Below, piece after piece: positions 26,493 through 35,582 of a stretch of DNA of 64,000 nt. The position numbers and the translations under genes were made by a program. This stretch comes from Luteimonas padinae (GTDB lineage Bacteria; Pseudomonadota; Gammaproteobacteria; Xanthomonadales; Xanthomonadaceae), in the NCBI RefSeq assembly GCF_014652935.1, contig NZ_BMZT01000004.1, positions 186,001 to 250,000 of the forward strand, in the 5' to 3' direction. Below the pieces are notes generated by a model. The model was not told where the DNA came from. It worked only from the letters and a program-made list of their open reading frames with translations, and did no database searches. The stretch's first letter is position 1. Each line of letters opens with the position of its first letter.

Positions 26493-28430
26493 ATGTGTGG
26501 AATCGCAGGCGCCTGGGCGCCACGACCCGGGGACGCGGCCGTCCTGCACGCCCTGGGCGCGGCCATGGGCGCCGCGATCGCACATCGCGGCCCCGACGAC
26601 GCCGGCACCTGGGCGGACCCCGGTGCCGGGCTGGTGCTGTCCCATCGCCGCCTCTCGATCCTCGACCTGAGCCCGCACGGCCACCAGCCGATGGCCTCCG
26701 CCGACGGCCGCTGGCAACTGTCCTACAACGGCGAGGTCTACAACCACGCCGCCCTGCGCGCGGAGCTGGCGGCGCTGGGCCACGGCTTCCACGGCCACTC
26801 CGACACCGAGGTGCTGCTGGCGGCGATCGCGCAATGGGGCGTGGAGGCGGCACTGGCGCGGGCGAACGGCATGTTCGCGCTGGCGGCCTGGGACACGCGG
26901 GCACGCGAGCTGTGGCTGGCGCGCGACCGTGTGGGCAAGAAGCCGCTGTACTACGGCTGGGCCGGCGACGGCAGCTTCGTCTTCGGCAGCGAACTGAAGG
27001 CACTGCGCGCGCACCCGGCGATGCACGCCGGGGTCGATCCGGACGCGCTCGCGCTGCTGCTGCGCTTCGACTACGTTCCGGCCCCGTACGCGATCCTGCA
27101 CGACGTGCACAAGCTGTGCGCGGGGCGGCTGCTTCGCATCGACGCGTCGCGGGTGGCCGCCGGCGCCGCCGGCCACGACCCGGCGCGCGACCAGCAGGTC
27201 TGGTGGAACGCACGCGAACGCCAGGAGGCGATGATCGCGCGCGGGTTCGCAGGCGACGAGGCCGCAGCGCTCGAGGCCCTCGACGCCCTGCTGCGCGACG
27301 CCACCGCGCTGCGCATGGAGGCCGACGTGCCGCTGGGCGCGTTCCTCTCCGGCGGCACCGATTCCTCCCTGGTCACCGCGCTCATGCAGGCACAGTCCGC
27401 GCGGCCGGTGCGCAGCTTCTCCATCGGCTTCGACAGCGCCGTGCACGACGAGAGCGCCCACGCCGCCGCGGTCGCCCGCCATCTCGGCACCGAGCACACC
27501 GAACTGCGCGTCGACGGCCGCGCCGCGCTGGACCTGGTACCGTCGATGCCGCGGATCCACGACGAGCCCTTCGCCGATTCGTCGCAGCTGCCCACCGCAC
27601 TGCTGTGCGAGCTGACCCGTCGTCACGTGACGGTGGCGCTGTCGGGCGACGGTGGCGACGAGCTCTTCTTCGGCTACGGCCGCTACGCGCGCGCACTGCG
27701 CAACCACCGGATGGCCGCAGGGGTACCGGGACCGCTGCGCCACCTGCTGGGACGCGAACACGGCGAAGCCGCGCGCCTGGGCGGACTGGCCGCACTCCGC
27801 GCCGCCCTGGCGGCGGACGGCCTGCAGGGCGTCGCGCGCCAGCGCGTGCAGCGCTGGCGCGCGCCCGAGGCAGTGGTCCAGGGCGCCCGCAGGCGGCCCA
27901 CGGCGTACGACGATCCGCGCGCGCTGCCCCGCAACGGCACCCCGGGCGACGCGCTGATGGCCCTGGACTTCGCCTGCTACCTCCCCGAGGACGTCCTCAC
28001 CAAGGTGGACCGCGCGAGCATGGCGGCGTCGCTGGAAGCGCGCGCGCCGCTGCTCGACTGGCGCGTGGCCGAGTTCGCCTGGTCGCTTCCGATGTCGATG
28101 AAGTGGCGCGACGGACGCCTCAAGCACCTGCCCAAGCGCCTCCTCGGCCGCTACCTGCCCGACGCGCTGGTGCAGCGCCCGAAGTCCGGCTTCGGCGCGC
28201 CGGTGGGCGACTGGCTGCGCGGGCCGCTGCGCGACTGGGGCGAGGCGCAGCTCGATCCGCGCCGGCTGCGCGAGGAAGGGCATTTCGATCCCGCCCCTGT
28301 CCGCGCGCTGTGGGAAGCGTTCCAGGCCGGCGAGCGCAAATGGCACACCCATCTCTGGGGCGTGCTCATGTTCCAGGCCTGGCGCGAGAACCTGCAGCGG
28401 GACCCGCCGTCTCCGGAACGGCCCCGATGA
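26493..28430 (+). CDS. asnB: asparagine synthase (glutamine-hydrolysing)
   Basis: 645 residues. N-terminal Ntn glutaminase with catalytic Cys2 (MCGIAGAWAP), AHRGPDDAG and LSYNGEVYNH. The synthetase domain has the PP-loop LGAFLSGGTDSSLVTALM (about 282-299), SIGFDSAVHDES, and VALSGDGGDELFFGY. Longer than E. coli AsnB (554) and typical of the 600+ residue exopolysaccharide-associated AsnB type (WbpS/AsnO-like), which often amidates a sugar or peptide in surface-glycan loci. Lies within glycosyltransferases and shares an ATGA overlap with the next one. Confidence 0.92.
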   Translation: MCGIAGAWAPRPGDAAVLHALGAAMGAAIAHRGPDDAGTWADPGAGLVLSHRRLSILDLSPHGHQPMASADGRWQLSYNGEVYNHAALRAELAALGHGFHGHSDTEVLLAAIAQWGVEAALARANGMFALAAWDTRARELWLARDRVGKKPLYYGWAGDGSFVFGSELKALRAHPAMHAGVDPDALALLLRFDYVPAPYAILHDVHKLCAGRLLRIDASRVAAGAAGHDPARDQQVWWNARERQEAMIARGFAGDEAAALEALDALLRDATALRMEADVPLGAFLSGGTDSSLVTALMQAQSARPVRSFSIGFDSAVHDESAHAAAVARHLGTEHTELRVDGRAALDLVPSMPRIHDEPFADSSQLPTALLCELTRRHVTVALSGDGGDELFFGYGRYARALRNHRMAAGVPGPLRHLLGREHGEAARLGGLAALRAALAADGLQGVARQRVQRWRAPEAVVQGARRRPTAYDDPRALPRNGTPGDALMALDFACYLPEDVLTKVDRASMAASLEARAPLLDWRVAEFAWSLPMSMKWRDGRLKHLPKRLLGRYLPDALVQRPKSGFGAPVGDWLRGPLRDWGEAQLDPRRLREEGHFDPAPVRALWEAFQAGERKWHTHLWGVLMFQAWRENLQRDPPSPERPR

Positions 28431-29560
28431 AGATCCTCTACACCAACTTCCACGACGGCGACGGCGGCGGCCACACCACGTACATCCTGGCGCTTGCGCG
28501 CGGACTCGGCGGTCGCCACTGCATCCATGTCGCGGCCCCCCCGGGCAGCCGGCTGCTGGCCGGTGCCGAGGCGCTCGAGGGGGTGGTCGCGGTGCCGCAG
28601 CCGTTCCCCAACGGCCTGCGGCGGCTCGCCGCCCGCCGCCGCGCCCGAGTGCACCTCCGCGCGCTGCTGCGCGACCAGCGCTTCGACCTCGTCCATGTCA
28701 ACGGCTCAGCGGACCATCGCCTGGTCCTGTCGGCACTGCGGGGACTGCCGCAGCGCCCGCGGATCGTGTTCACCAAGCACAACTCCAAGCCGGTCTCCGG
28801 CCCCGGCGCCTGGTGGCGCGCCCGCCGCGGCACCGACCGTGTCATCGCGGTGTGCGAGGACACCCGCCGGCACCTGCTCGCCACCGCCTACGGCGACCTG
28901 CCGGTGGAGGTGGTCGCCAACGGCGTCGACCTGGCGCACTACCACCCCTGGCCGGACGCGGCCCGCCCGGCGGCGCGGCGGCAGTGGCTGGACGGCGACG
29001 ACGGCGACGACGTGCTGCTGCTCGGCTCCAACGCCGGCACCGCCGCCTACAAGGGCTGGATGGACCTGGTCGAGGCGCTCGCCCTGCTGCCGGAGCCGGC
29101 GCGCGCGCGCGTCCGCGTGCTGCTGGCGGGCCTGCCACCGGCCGCGGATGCGCTGGCGAGGATCCAGGCGCTGGGACTGGCACGGCACGTCCGCTTCGCC
29201 GGGCTGCTGGACGACGTCCGGCCGCTGGTGGCGGCGATCGACGCGGGCTTCGTGCTGTCCTGGGACGTGGAGACCATCTCCTTCGCCTGCCGGGAAATGA
29301 TGGCGATGGGCAAGCCCGTGCTGGTCAGCGACTACGCCGGTCTTCCGGAAAACATCGAGCCCGGCGTCGACGGCTGGATCGTGCCGGTGCGCAGTCCGCC
29401 GCGCGTCGCCGACGCCATCCTGCGGATGCTGGACGCGCGCGACAGGCTCCCCATGATGGCGGCGGCAGCCCGTGCGCACGCCGGACGCGCATTCGGGATC
29501 GAGCGCTTCCTCGATGCCACCGAGGCGGTCTATCTCCGCACCGTGGCCGTCACGTCCTGA
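28427..29560 (+). CDS. family 4-like (GT-B) glycosyltransferase
   Basis: 377 residues, ATGA overlap with asnB. GT-B fold: N-terminal MKILYTNFHDGDGGGHTTYI with the acceptor-site Gly run, FDLVHVNGSADHR, VIAVCEDTRRHLL, VVANGVDLAHYHP, and the donor-site VLVSDYAGLPENIEPGVDGWIV (E of the EX7E motif region). Typical lipopolysaccharide or capsule hexosyltransferase. Last gene of the GT2-asnB-GT4 string; convergent with rsmB. Confidence 0.9.
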   Translation: MKILYTNFHDGDGGGHTTYILALARGLGGRHCIHVAAPPGSRLLAGAEALEGVVAVPQPFPNGLRRLAARRRARVHLRALLRDQRFDLVHVNGSADHRLVLSALRGLPQRPRIVFTKHNSKPVSGPGAWWRARRGTDRVIAVCEDTRRHLLATAYGDLPVEVVANGVDLAHYHPWPDAARPAARRQWLDGDDGDDVLLLGSNAGTAAYKGWMDLVEALALLPEPARARVRVLLAGLPPAADALARIQALGLARHVRFAGLLDDVRPLVAAIDAGFVLSWDVETISFACREMMAMGKPVLVSDYAGLPENIEPGVDGWIVPVRSPPRVADAILRMLDARDRLPMMAAAARAHAGRAFGIERFLDATEAVYLRTVAVTS

Positions 29561-29583
29561 GCCACGCGCCGCGGCCCACGCCG

Positions 29584-30906
29584 TCAGTCGGCGCGTTTCG
29601 CCAGCCGGGCCAGGAAGAACCCGTCCATGCCGCCGTCACCGGGCAGGCGCTGGCGCCCGTGGCGCGCTTCCCCGGCGGCCGGCGCGCGCCCGAAACATCC
29701 GGGCAGGGGCTCCGCCACGGCATCGGCGGTCCGGGCCAGGAAGGCCTCGACCTGCGCATGGTTCTCGGCGCGCAGGATCGAGCAGGTGACGTACACCAGC
29801 ACGCCACCGGGCCGCAGCATCGTCCACGCCGCATCCAGCAGCCGCGCCTGCAGCGCCACCAGCGCCTCGACATCGGCGGCGCGGCGGTGCAGCAGCACGT
29901 CGGGCTGGCGGCGGACGATGCCGGTGGCCGAGCAGGGCGCGTCGACCAGGATCGCGTCGAAGGGGTCGCCGTCCCACCAGGCCTCCGGATCGGCGGCGTC
30001 GGCGACGCGCGCGGCGGCGCCGGGATCGACGCCCTCGCCCACGCCCAGCCGCCGCCACGTGCCGCGCACGCGCGCCAGCCGGAGAGGATCGACGTCGAGG
30101 GCGAGGAGGCGCAGGGTCGGGTCGCGCTCGAGCAGGTGGGCGGACTTGCCGCCGGGCGCGGCGCAGGCGTCGAGCACGCGCGCGCCGGCCGGCGGGTCGA
30201 GCGCGTCGGCCACCGCCTGGGCGGCGCCGTCCTGCACCGACACGTCGCCGTCGGCGAAGCCGGGCAGGGCGCCGACGGCGATCGAGGCCGGCAGGCGCAG
30301 GGCGTCGGCCAGCACTGGATCAGGCGTCGCCTCGATGCCCGCGGCCTGCAGCCGGGCCAGGTAGTCGTCGCGTCCGCTGCGGCGGCGGTTCACCCGCAGC
30401 CAGGTGCCGGCGGGCCGCGCGCTGGCTTCGAAGATGGCGTCGGCGTCGTCCGGCCAGTCCGCGCGCACGCGCTCGCGCAGCCAGCCCGGCCAGGCGTCGG
30501 CGGCCGCCGGCGTCGGGAGGCCTTCGCGCTGGGCGCGGCGCAGCAGCGCATTGACCAGCTTCGCCTGGTGGGCACGCCCGATGCCGCGGGCGGCGTCGAC
30601 GGTTTCGGCCACCGCGGCGTGCGGCGGCAGCCCGAGCGGATCGAGCTGTGCGAAGCCCGCGTGCAGCAGCGCGCGCAGGTCGCCGTCCCGGCGGCCGGGC
30701 GGCTTCGGCATCCACGCCGCCAGCGCGGCGTCGGCGCGGGCGTGCTGGCGCAGGGCGGCGAAGCAGATCGCCTCGACCAGGGCGCGGTCACGCGGGTCGG
30801 CCAGCGCCGGCAGCGCGCGCGCGAGTTCGGCCTTCAGCGAGCGGCCGTGGTGCAGCACCGCGTCGAGCACGCGCGCGGCCGCCACGCGCGGCGCCTCGCC
30901 GCTCAT
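29584..30906 (-). CDS. rsmB: 16S rRNA m5C967 methyltransferase
   Basis: 440 residues (E. coli 429). N-terminal NusB-like domain ([29 protein letters not shown]) then a SAM methyltransferase: [32 protein letters not shown] (TRAM-type Cys) and the catalytic Cys in [12 protein letters not shown]-terminus [15 protein letters not shown] overlap with fmt; it is the last gene of the def-fmt-rsmB operon. Confidence 0.97.
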   Translation of the reverse strand: MSGEAPRVAAARVLDAVLHHGRSLKAELARALPALADPRDRALVEAICFAALRQHARADAALAAWMPKPPGRRDGDLRALLHAGFAQLDPLGLPPHAAVAETVDAARGIGRAHQAKLVNALLRRAQREGLPTPAAADAWPGWLRERVRADWPDDADAIFEASARPAGTWLRVNRRRSGRDDYLARLQAAGIEATPDPVLADALRLPASIAVGALPGFADGDVSVQDGAAQAVADALDPPAGARVLDACAAPGGKSAHLLERDPTLRLLALDVDPLRLARVRGTWRRLGVGEGVDPGAAARVADAADPEAWWDGDPFDAILVDAPCSATGIVRRQPDVLLHRRAADVEALVALQARLLDAAWTMLRPGGVLVYVTCSILRAENHAQVEAFLARTADAVAEPLPGCFGRAPAAGEARHGRQRLPGDGGMDGFFLARLAKRAD

Positions 30907-31823
30907 GGCGCGGCGAGGTCGCGGCGGGCGTTGAGCCAGTCGACGGCGGTGATCGCCTTGCCACCGTCGCGCTGCAGCACGCGGATGCGCAGGGCGCCCT
31001 CGCCGCAGGCGACGTCGATCCCGTCGCGGCCGGCGGCGAGCACCGTGCCGGGCGCGGCGCCCGCCGGGGCGTCGATCGCCACCGCACCGTGGATGCGCAG
31101 GCGCTCGCCGGCCAGCACCGCCTCGGCGACCGGCCAGGGATTGAAGGCGCGGACCCTGCGCGCGAGGACGGCGGCCGGCTGCGACCAGTCCAGCTTCGCC
31201 TCCGCCTTGTCCAGCTTGTGGGCGTAGGTCACGCCCATGGCCGGCTGCGGCCTCGGCACCGGACGGATGCCGGCGCGCAGCAGCCCGAGGCCGTCGGCCA
31301 GCACCTGCGCGCCAAGCTCGGCCAGGCGATCGTGCAGCTGGCCGCCGGTCTCCTGTTCACCGATCGCCAGCGATTGCGACAGCAGCACCGGACCGGTGTC
31401 CAGGCCCTTCTCCATCCGCATCAGGCAGACGCCGGTTTCGGCATCGCCGGCCTCGATCGCACGCTGGATCGGCGCCGCGCCGCGCCAGCGCGGCAGCAGC
31501 GAGGCGTGCACGTTCCAGCAGCCTTCTTCCGGGATGTCGAGGATCTTCTGCGGCAGCAGCAGGCCGTAGGCCACCACCACCATCAGGTCGGGCTTCAGCG
31601 CGCGCAGCGCGTCGCGCGAGACCTGCGACTTCAGCGTCTGCGGCTGCAGCACCGGGATGCCGCGCGCCAGCGCTTCCTGCTTCACCGGCGAGGCCTGCAG
31701 GCCGCGGCCGCGGCCGGCGGGCCGGTCGGGCTGGGTGTAGACGGCGACCACTTCGGCCTTGCCGCAGGCGGCGCGCAGCGACGGCACGGCGAACTCCGGC
31801 GTGCCGGCGAACACGATCCTCAT
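30903..31823 (-). CDS. fmt: methionyl-tRNA formyltransferase
   Basis: 306 residues. Formylates initiator Met-tRNA using 10-formyl-THF. Motifs: [16 protein letters not shown] at the start, the catalytic N-H-D set in [21 protein letters not shown] plus [18 protein letters not shown], and a C-terminal OB-type domain ([15 protein letters not shown]). Located between def and rsmB as in most gammaproteobacteria. Confidence 0.97.
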   Translation of the reverse strand: MRIVFAGTPEFAVPSLRAACGKAEVVAVYTQPDRPAGRGRGLQASPVKQEALARGIPVLQPQTLKSQVSRDALRALKPDLMVVVAYGLLLPQKILDIPEEGCWNVHASLLPRWRGAAPIQRAIEAGDAETGVCLMRMEKGLDTGPVLLSQSLAIGEQETGGQLHDRLAELGAQVLADGLGLLRAGIRPVPRPQPAMGVTYAHKLDKAEAKLDWSQPAAVLARRVRAFNPWPVAEAVLAGERLRIHGAVAIDAPAGAAPGTVLAAGRDGIDVACGEGALRIRVLQRDGGKAITAVDWLNARRDLAAP

Positions 31824-31859
31824 CGCGACGCTCCGCGGGCCGCGCGCGGGGCGCCGCGG

Positions 31860-32372
31860 TCAGTCATGCCGGCGCAGCTTGTCGTACTTCTTCATCGCCC
31901 GCTCGCGCTTGAGCGGCGACAGGTAGTCGATGAACAGCTTGCCGTCGAGGTGGTCGACCTCGTGCTGCACGCAGGTGGCGAGCAGGCCGTCGACGGCCAG
32001 GGTGAAGGGCTTGCCGTGGCGGTCCAACGCCTCGACCTCGATGCCGTCGGCGCGGGTGACGTCGGCGAAGATCCCCGGGATCGACAGGCAGCCTTCCTGG
32101 TGCACGCGCAGGTCCACGGACCGCTCGCGAATCACCGGATTGATGAACACCAGCGGCTGGTCGCGCTCCTCGGTGACGTCGATCACCATGAAGCGCTCCA
32201 TGACGTCGACCTGGGTCGCGGCCAGGCCGATGCCGGGCGCCGCGTACATGGTCTCGAACATGTCGTCGAGCAGGCGCTGGAACGCGGGATCGGCGATGGC
32301 CGCGGCGTCGCGCTCGCCGGCGACCTTGCGCAGGCTGGGATGGGGATGCTCGAGGATCGTGATCAGTGACAT
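31860..32372 (-). CDS. def: peptide deformylase
   Basis: 170 residues (E. coli 169). All three metal/active-site motifs are present: GIGLAATQ (motif 1), QEGCLSIPG with the metal Cys (motif 2) and [11 protein letters not shown] with two metal His and the catalytic Glu (motif 3). Starts [16 protein letters not shown] at ATG 32372; no strong ribosome site. Divergent from the LysM gene. Confidence 0.97.
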   Translation of the reverse strand: MSLITILEHPHPSLRKVAGERDAAAIADPAFQRLLDDMFETMYAAPGIGLAATQVDVMERFMVIDVTEERDQPLVFINPVIRERSVDLRVHQEGCLSIPGIFADVTRADGIEVEALDRHGKPFTLAVDGLLATCVQHEVDHLDGKLFIDYLSPLKRERAMKKYDKLRRHD

Positions 32373-32511
32373 GCTGGCTTTGAATAAGGTGGCGGCCGTC
32401 ACAACCGTGCGGCGCGGCGGTCGATTGTACCGCCGGCAGGCTTGCGCAGGGTCCATTCCTGTAGGCATAGTGCGGCCGCTATTCGGGGAAATCTCCAAGG
32501 GGAGCAGGTAG

Positions 32512-33684
32512 ATGGCCGGCAAGGTTGAGCGCCTTTCGAATGCGCTGCGCACGGGTGTTGCGGTAGCGATGCTCACGGTGGCGACGTACGCGGCGGCCCA
32601 GGGCCTGCGCGGCGACCACCCTGATACATATGTGGTGGTCCGCGGCGACACCCTCTGGGACATCGCCGGGCGCTTCCTGCAGAAGCCGTGGCTGTGGCCG
32701 GAGATCTGGCAGGCCAACCCGCAGATCGCCAACCCGCACCTGATCTATCCGGGCGACGTGATCAGCCTGGCCTACCTCAACCGCGTCGGCGTCACGCCGG
32801 GCCCGCGGACCGAGGCGGCGCCGATCAACGCCGTGCCGCTGTCCGAGATCGAGCCCTTCCTGAAGGACCTGCGCGTGGTCGACGAGTTCGACCAGATGCC
32901 CTACGTGGTCGGCCTGGAAGAGGACCGCATGCGCGCCAGCCGCGGCCAGGTCGTCTACGTGCGCGGCCTTGGCGATGCCTCTCCCGGCACCCGCTACGCG
33001 GTGCTGCGCCCGACCGTGCGCTACACCCACCTGCTGCGCGCCGGCATGTGCTGCGACACCTTCGGCAAGGACGAGCTCGACGCCACCGGCCGCCGCAGCA
33101 TCGACTGGGGCCAGTACTGGGCCAACGTGGTCATGCCCGACAAGGGCCAGGAAGTGCTGGGCCACGAGCTGATGCGCGTGACCGCCGGCACCCTGACCCG
33201 CGGTGAAGTGGGCGGCATCCAGGCCAGCACCCTGCTGCTCGACGAGGAGGGTCGCGAGGTCCGCATCGGCGACCGCGTGGTGCCGGTGGACGCCCAGCCG
33301 TATGACCTGCAGTTCTTCCCGCACCCGCCCAAGGTCCAGACCGACTACGGCAAGGCGCGCGTGCTGGCGGTGACCGACATGCTCACCTCCGGCGGCCCGC
33401 GCGACGTGATCGCGCTGTCGGTCGGCGCCCGCGAAGGCGTGGACAACGGCACCGTGTTCTCGATCTGGCGCGAAGGCACCAATACGGTGGACCGCGTCGA
33501 GAAGGGCCTGGATCGCGACGAGGACACCGTGTTCTTCGAGAACAAGGTGCGCCTGCCCGACGAGTTCGCCGGCCACGTCATGGTGTTCCGCACCTTCGAC
33601 AAGGTGAGCTACGGCCTGGTGATGGACAGCATCAAGCCGACCCGCGTGGGCTACCACCTGAAGCATCCCGACTCGCCCTACTGA
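32512..33684 (+). CDS. secreted LysM-domain protein (conserved def-dprA region)
   Basis: 390 residues with a Sec signal ([16 protein letters not shown]) and one N-terminal LysM domain at about 38-88 ([43 protein letters not shown]), which binds peptidoglycan. The remaining ~300 residues are conserved in this genomic position across gammaproteobacteria but have no assigned function. Tentative weak promoter TTGCGC-18 nt-CATAGT before the gene. Confidence 0.92.
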   Translation: MAGKVERLSNALRTGVAVAMLTVATYAAAQGLRGDHPDTYVVVRGDTLWDIAGRFLQKPWLWPEIWQANPQIANPHLIYPGDVISLAYLNRVGVTPGPRTEAAPINAVPLSEIEPFLKDLRVVDEFDQMPYVVGLEEDRMRASRGQVVYVRGLGDASPGTRYAVLRPTVRYTHLLRAGMCCDTFGKDELDATGRRSIDWGQYWANVVMPDKGQEVLGHELMRVTAGTLTRGEVGGIQASTLLLDEEGREVRIGDRVVPVDAQPYDLQFFPHPPKVQTDYGKARVLAVTDMLTSGGPRDVIALSVGAREGVDNGTVFSIWREGTNTVDRVEKGLDRDEDTVFFENKVRLPDEFAGHVMVFRTFDKVSYGLVMDSIKPTRVGYHLKHPDSPY

Positions 33685-33710
33685 GTCGCGGGCTTTCCCC
33701 ACGGCAGGAC

Positions 33711-33736
33711 ACGACGGCGCCCCAGGGCGCCGTCGT
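33711..33736 (+). terminator. strong stem-loop between lysM gene and dprA
   Basis: An 11-bp perfect stem (ACGACGGCGCC / GGCGCCGTCGT) with a CCAG loop and only a short CGTTT after it. Likely terminator of the LysM gene, or a partial attenuator before dprA. Confidence 0.6.
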
Positions 33737-33759
33737 CGTTTCCGGCGCAGGCTGGGGAC

Positions 33760-34908
33760 ATGGACAGCGAAGACACCCTGGCCCTGATGCGGCTGCTTGC
33801 GGGCGGGGGCCGCAGCGAGCCGCGGCGGCACCTGCTGCAGAGCCATGGGAGCGCCGCCGCCGCCGTGCGTGCGGGGCCCACCGCCTGGCGCCGTGCCGGG
33901 CTGGAGCCCGCGCAGCGCGCGGCGCTGATGGCGCCCGACCCGGGTCCCGAGGTCACGCGATGGCGTCGCTGGCTGGAAGGCGGGCCTGGACGCCACGTGA
34001 TCGGCCTGCACCACGCCGACTATCCCGCCCTGCTCGCCCGCCTGCCCGGCGCACCGCTGGCACTCTGGGTGCTGGGAGACCCGGACCTGCTCTGGCATCC
34101 CTCGGTCGCCGTCGTCGGCAGCCGCGCCGCCAGCGCCGGCGGCCTGCGCAACGCCTTCGACTTCGCGCGAACCTTTGCAGCGGGCGGTCTCGCCGTCACC
34201 AGTGGACTGGCGGCCGGCATCGATACCGCCGCCCATGAGGGCGCGCTGGCCGCCCCCGGCGGGCGCACGGTGGCCGTCCTCGGCACCGCCATCGACCAGC
34301 CATATCCCCGCCGCAACACCGCGCTGTACGCGCGCATCGCGGCCTGCGGGGCCGTGGCCAGCGAACTCCCGCCCGGTGCCGCGTACAGCCGCGGCACCTT
34401 CCCCAGCCGCAACCGGATCGTGATGGGGCTGTCGCTCGGGGTGCTGGTGGTCGAGGCCGCCCTGCGTTCGGGCGCCGCGATCACCGCCCGGCTGGCCGGC
34501 GACGCCGGGCGCGAGGTCTTCGCCATCCCCGGCTCGATCCACAACCCCAAGGCACGGGGCTGCCATCGCCTGATCCGCGACGGCGCCGGGCTGGTGGAAA
34601 CCCCGGAGGAGGTGCGCGAGGCGCTGGCCCCGCTGGCGATCAGCCTCGGCGACGCCTTGCGCGGGCGCCTGGCCGCCCCCATACAGCCTGCCGGGAGCGT
34701 CACCGGGACGACCGGCACGGCCGGTCCGCCCACACACCCCGACCACCAGCGCTTGTGGCAGGCACTGGGTCACGACCCTACCGGTATGGATGAACTGGTC
34801 TCGCGCACCGGATTGACGGCCGCGGAGCTAGGCAGCATGCTGCTGCTCATGGAGCTGGAGGGTCGCGTCGAGGTCGGGCACGGCCGCTATTCCCGAAAGT
34901 CTCAGTAA
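33760..34908 (+). CDS. dprA: DNA-processing protein
   Basis: 382 residues. Loads RecA on incoming single-stranded DNA in transformation. SAM-like N-terminus ([14 protein letters not shown]), then the Rossmann core: [55 protein letters not shown] and [20 protein letters not shown], and a C-terminal winged-helix DprA_WH-like domain ([21 protein letters not shown]). Followed after 28 bp by smg. Confidence 0.96.
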   Translation: MDSEDTLALMRLLAGGGRSEPRRHLLQSHGSAAAAVRAGPTAWRRAGLEPAQRAALMAPDPGPEVTRWRRWLEGGPGRHVIGLHHADYPALLARLPGAPLALWVLGDPDLLWHPSVAVVGSRAASAGGLRNAFDFARTFAAGGLAVTSGLAAGIDTAAHEGALAAPGGRTVAVLGTAIDQPYPRRNTALYARIAACGAVASELPPGAAYSRGTFPSRNRIVMGLSLGVLVVEAALRSGAAITARLAGDAGREVFAIPGSIHNPKARGCHRLIRDGAGLVETPEEVREALAPLAISLGDALRGRLAAPIQPAGSVTGTTGTAGPPTHPDHQRLWQALGHDPTGMDELVSRTGLTAAELGSMLLLMELEGRVEVGHGRYSRKSQ

Positions 34909-34936
34909 CGCGCCCCCGGGCGCAGGCCGGGGGGAA

Positions 34937-35410
34937 ATGAAAGAGAGCATCCTGGACGTCCTGCTCTATCTGTTCGAACACTACTTCACCGAAGACGCGG
35001 ACCTCATCCGCGACCGCGACTCCCTCCAGAACGGCCTGCTCCAGGCCGGATTCAGCCCGGCGGAAACCAGCAAGGCCTTCGACTGGCTCGACGGCCTGGC
35101 GGAGCAGCGCCCGTCCGAAGGCGCGGCCCGCGCCGACGGCCCGGTCCGCCTGTTTTCGCCGGGCGAGGAGGCCAAGCTGGACCTGGAGTGCCGGGGTTTC
35201 CTGATGTTCCTCGAGCAGCACGGGGTGATCGACGCCGATCGCCGCGAACTGGTGCTGGACCGCGCCATGGCGCTGGACCAGGACGAGCTCGACCTCGACG
35301 ACCTCAAGTGGGTGGTGCTGATGGTCCTGTTCAACCAGCCCGGCGCCGAAGCGGCCTATGCCTGGATGGAAACCCAGATGTTCGTGGACGAGCCCGAAAC
35401 CGTGCACTGA
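34937..35410 (+). CDS. smg: Smg family protein (DUF494)
   Basis: 157 residues, as in E. coli Smg. Starts [17 protein letters not shown], followed by [21 protein letters not shown] and [22 protein letters not shown]. All-helical; function unknown, but the gene is nearly always between dprA and topA in gammaproteobacteria. Confidence 0.94.
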   Translation: MKESILDVLLYLFEHYFTEDADLIRDRDSLQNGLLQAGFSPAETSKAFDWLDGLAEQRPSEGAARADGPVRLFSPGEEAKLDLECRGFLMFLEQHGVIDADRRELVLDRAMALDQDELDLDDLKWVVLMVLFNQPGAEAAYAWMETQMFVDEPETVH

Positions 35411-35448
35411 GCCACGCCCCGGCCGCGGAACGGGCGTCCACCGACGCC

Positions 35449-35485
35449 TTGACAGCCCCACCGCGGCCGTGATTCCACTATAAAT
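35449..35485 (+). promoter_or_regulatory. putative topA promoter region
   Basis: A perfect -35 TTGACA at 35449-35454 and an AT-rich TATAAAT at 35479-35485. The spacing between them (24 nt) is too long for one sigma-70 promoter, so at most one of these elements is used as drawn. They are the only promoter-like elements in the 172-bp smg-topA gap. Confidence 0.35.
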
Positions 35486-35498
35486 AGCAGCCGCCACG

Positions 35499-35521
35499 CG
35501 CCCGGGGCCTCGTCCCGGGCG
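35499..35521 (+). other. stem-loop at the 5' end of the topA leader
   Basis: An 8-bp stem CGCCCGGG / CCCGGGCG with a 7-nt loop, 61 nt upstream of the topA ATG and just after the TATAAAT. It could terminate smg read-through or sit at the 5' end of the topA mRNA. Confidence 0.4.
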
Positions 35522-35582
35522 TTGCCGTCTACACGTCCACACCCTCAAGGCACGGCCCCGCCGTCCCGGAACCCCCGCCCGC

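Noticed and set aside
35449-35485. A single TTGACA/TATAAA promoter for topA
   Set aside because: Spacing is 24 nt, outside the sigma-70 range; retained only as a tentative region.
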